DNA from: Chlamydiota bacterium
GTDB taxonomy: Bacteria; Chlamydiota; Chlamydiia; Chlamydiales; SM23-39
Direction: 5' to 3'
Length of the DNA: 6,970 nt
NCBI GenBank assembly: GCA_021772195.1
Contig: JAJFML010000072.1
Location: forward strand, 1 to 6,970
Positions 6,071-6,970 of the stretch are shown one piece after another. A program made the translations under genes and the position numbers. The notes under the pieces were generated by a model, which saw only the letters and a program-made list of their open reading frames with translations, did no database searches and was not told the origin of the DNA. Position 1 is the first letter of the stretch, and each line of letters starts with the position of its first letter.

Positions 6071-6116
6071 AGTGAGTGAATTTGTGCTTCAAAAGCCTTT
6101 ATTATAAGAACTTAAT

Positions 6117-6539
6117 ATGTCGAACCTATTAAAAAAATGGGGCATTATTGGCCTCGAATATCTAATAATTCTATTCTCCGGATTTATGGTTTGGAAATGG
6201 GATGACCTATCTCAAAAAGTTGCGCCTACCTCTTATTGGACTCAGAAAGTTGAGACGATAGAGAAGGAAACAAAGCTTGAAAATATGCGCATTCGTGATC
6301 TCGAAATCTCTCTAGAGAAAGAAAACCGGGTTTTAGATCTTAATATTGAAAAGGCAGTTTGTAGAGCTGAAACTAGCGAAAAAGATGTTGAAAGCCTAAA
6401 ATCAGCTACACTCAACCTTCATAAGAATAAGGTGGCTCACCTTCAAAAAGAGCTCGATCTTAAGAAAAATGAGCTTAGCCTCTCAAAAGAGAGATTAAAG
6501 CTTGCAAGGTCAAAGCTCAATGAGCTCAGACACACCTAA
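6117..6539 (+). CDS. Membrane-anchored coiled-coil protein, function unknown
   Basis: 140 residues. One hydrophobic segment near the N-terminus (about 8-27, GIIGLEYLIILFSGFMVW) follows Lys6 and Lys7, so it is a signal anchor with the N-terminus inside. From about 42 to 138 the chain is almost pure charged helix with Leu/Ile at heptad spacing (IRDLEISLEKENRVLDLNIE; LQKELDLKKNELSLSKERLK), a long coiled coil that would project into the periplasm. The overall shape resembles small scaffold or division-associated proteins, but there is no sequence basis for naming one. The ATG at 6117 has no clear SD upstream (AAGAA only), so translation may be weak. It is followed after 64 bases by the flavoprotein gene, which has its own promoter. 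No family recognised. Confidence 0.7.
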   Translation: MSNLLKKWGIIGLEYLIILFSGFMVWKWDDLSQKVAPTSYWTQKVETIEKETKLENMRIRDLEISLEKENRVLDLNIEKAVCRAETSEKDVESLKSATLNLHKNKVAHLQKELDLKKNELSLSKERLKLARSKLNELRHT

Positions 6540-6547
6540 TATCAAGA

Positions 6548-6575
6548 TTGACATTTTCTACCTTTAGTTGATAAG
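6548..6575 (+). promoter_or_regulatory. Promoter of the exported flavoprotein gene
   Basis: A perfect TTGACA (6548-6553) is followed 16 bases later by GATAAG (6570-6575), matching four of six -10 positions. Transcription would start near 6582, about 22 bases before the ATG, with AAGGA (6594-6598) inside that leader. Confidence 0.55.
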
Positions 6576-6603
6576 TTTTCTGGGGATTATTACAAGGATT
6601 CTC

Positions 6604-6970
6604 ATGAAAAAATATATCTTACTCTTTTTTTCAATTTTTATTTCTCATTGTTTTGCCACAGATCTATATGACTCTGTTGTCATTGGAGGCGGCCCTGGTG
6701 CAGTCACCGCTGCCCTATATATGGCTAGATCGGGTATAGATCCTCTTATTATTGAAGGAAAAGAGCCTGGCGGGTTGATCGCGAAATCTCATATCGTTCA
6801 AAACTGGCCAGGAGAAAGAGAGATTGCAGGTTTTGATCTCTCACTCAAACTTCGTGAGCAAGCGGAAAAAAATGGCTGTGTCTTTATCTCAGAAGAGGTT
6901 GTAGCTGTCGATTTTTCTAAAAAACCCTATAGATTGACGCTTAAAAATGTGGGCACATCAAAAAAGAGAG
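6604..6970 (+). CDS. Thioredoxin-reductase-like flavoprotein with signal peptide (5' part only)
   Basis: The frame is open from ATG 6604 to the window edge (122 codons). Residues 1-18 form a Sec signal peptide (MKKYILLFFSIFISHCFA), likely cleaved before Thr19; His before the Cys argues against a lipobox. Next is the FAD-binding Rossmann start YDSVVIGGGPGAVTAALYMAR, then PLIIEG at the end of the second strand, the GG motif (EPGGLIA), VQNWPGE and the helix FDLSLKLREQAEKNG, all in the order found in TrxB-type pyridine nucleotide-disulphide oxidoreductases ('GSGPAG..A', 'GGQL', 'ENFPG'). In this family FAD and NADPH are used to reduce a thiol protein. The usual CxxC lies beyond the window, so thioredoxin reductase cannot be separated from ferredoxin/flavodoxin-NADP reductase relatives. 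Odd points are the export signal, rare for this cytoplasmic family, and PGA in place of PAG in the dinucleotide motif. AAGGA lies five bases before the ATG. Confidence 0.85.
   Translation, partial: MKKYILLFFSIFISHCFATDLYDSVVIGGGPGAVTAALYMARSGIDPLIIEGKEPGGLIAKSHIVQNWPGEREIAGFDLSLKLREQAEKNGCVFISEEVVAVDFSKKPYRLTLKNVGTSKKR

Noticed and set aside
6604..6660. Lipoprotein signal on the flavoprotein (SHC before residue 17)
   Set aside because: His at the position before Cys and Ser before that do not fit the lipobox L-(A/S)-(G/A)-C; FA followed by T is a better signal peptidase I site.

Overview
The window is moderately AT-rich bacterial DNA with mostly single, loosely spaced genes, SD-type ribosome sites and several hairpin terminators. 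A tRNA-Leu lacking an encoded CCA, several orphan proteins with signal peptides, TPR or coiled-coil regions, a papain-like cysteine protein and a chlamydial-looking overall style suggest an environmental member of the Chlamydiota (Simkania- or Parachlamydia-like). This is an impression from protein style, not a marker gene, so it is low to moderate confidence.

Layout. Positions 1-75 hold the last 24 codons of a plus-strand gene, perhaps a glycosyltransferase. Convergent to it, on the minus strand, is a seven-helix membrane protein with paired histidines (205-924 or 205-993). Divergent from that is a 409-residue protein with a likely permuted papain/NlpC-P60-like His...Cys core and one membrane segment (1111-2340), closed by a long hairpin. 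Next come tRNA-Leu(CAA) (2479-2560) and, 22 bases later with no room for its own promoter, a 703-residue exported protein with an HD-like His/Asp-rich helical half and a TPR-like C-terminal half (2583-4694).

A structured 244-base spacer follows (T-runs, three copies of a 9-base repeat, a strong inverted repeat, short leader ORFs). It leads to a 308-residue soluble helical orphan protein (4939-5865) that ends in a textbook terminator. Then comes a 140-residue membrane-anchored coiled-coil protein (6117-6539). The 5' end of a thioredoxin-reductase-like flavoprotein with a signal peptide (6604 to the window edge) closes the window behind a good TTGACA promoter.

The genes do not form an obvious pathway. 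Export or membrane attachment recurs in five of the seven genes (7TM, papain-like, HD/TPR, coiled coil and flavoprotein), which fits an envelope or host-interface role. I found no CRISPR array, insertion sequence, phage module or toxin-antitoxin pair. The strongest leads are the HD/TPR protein tied to a tRNA transcript, the exported flavoprotein, the papain-like protein, and the structured leader of the orphan gene at 4939.
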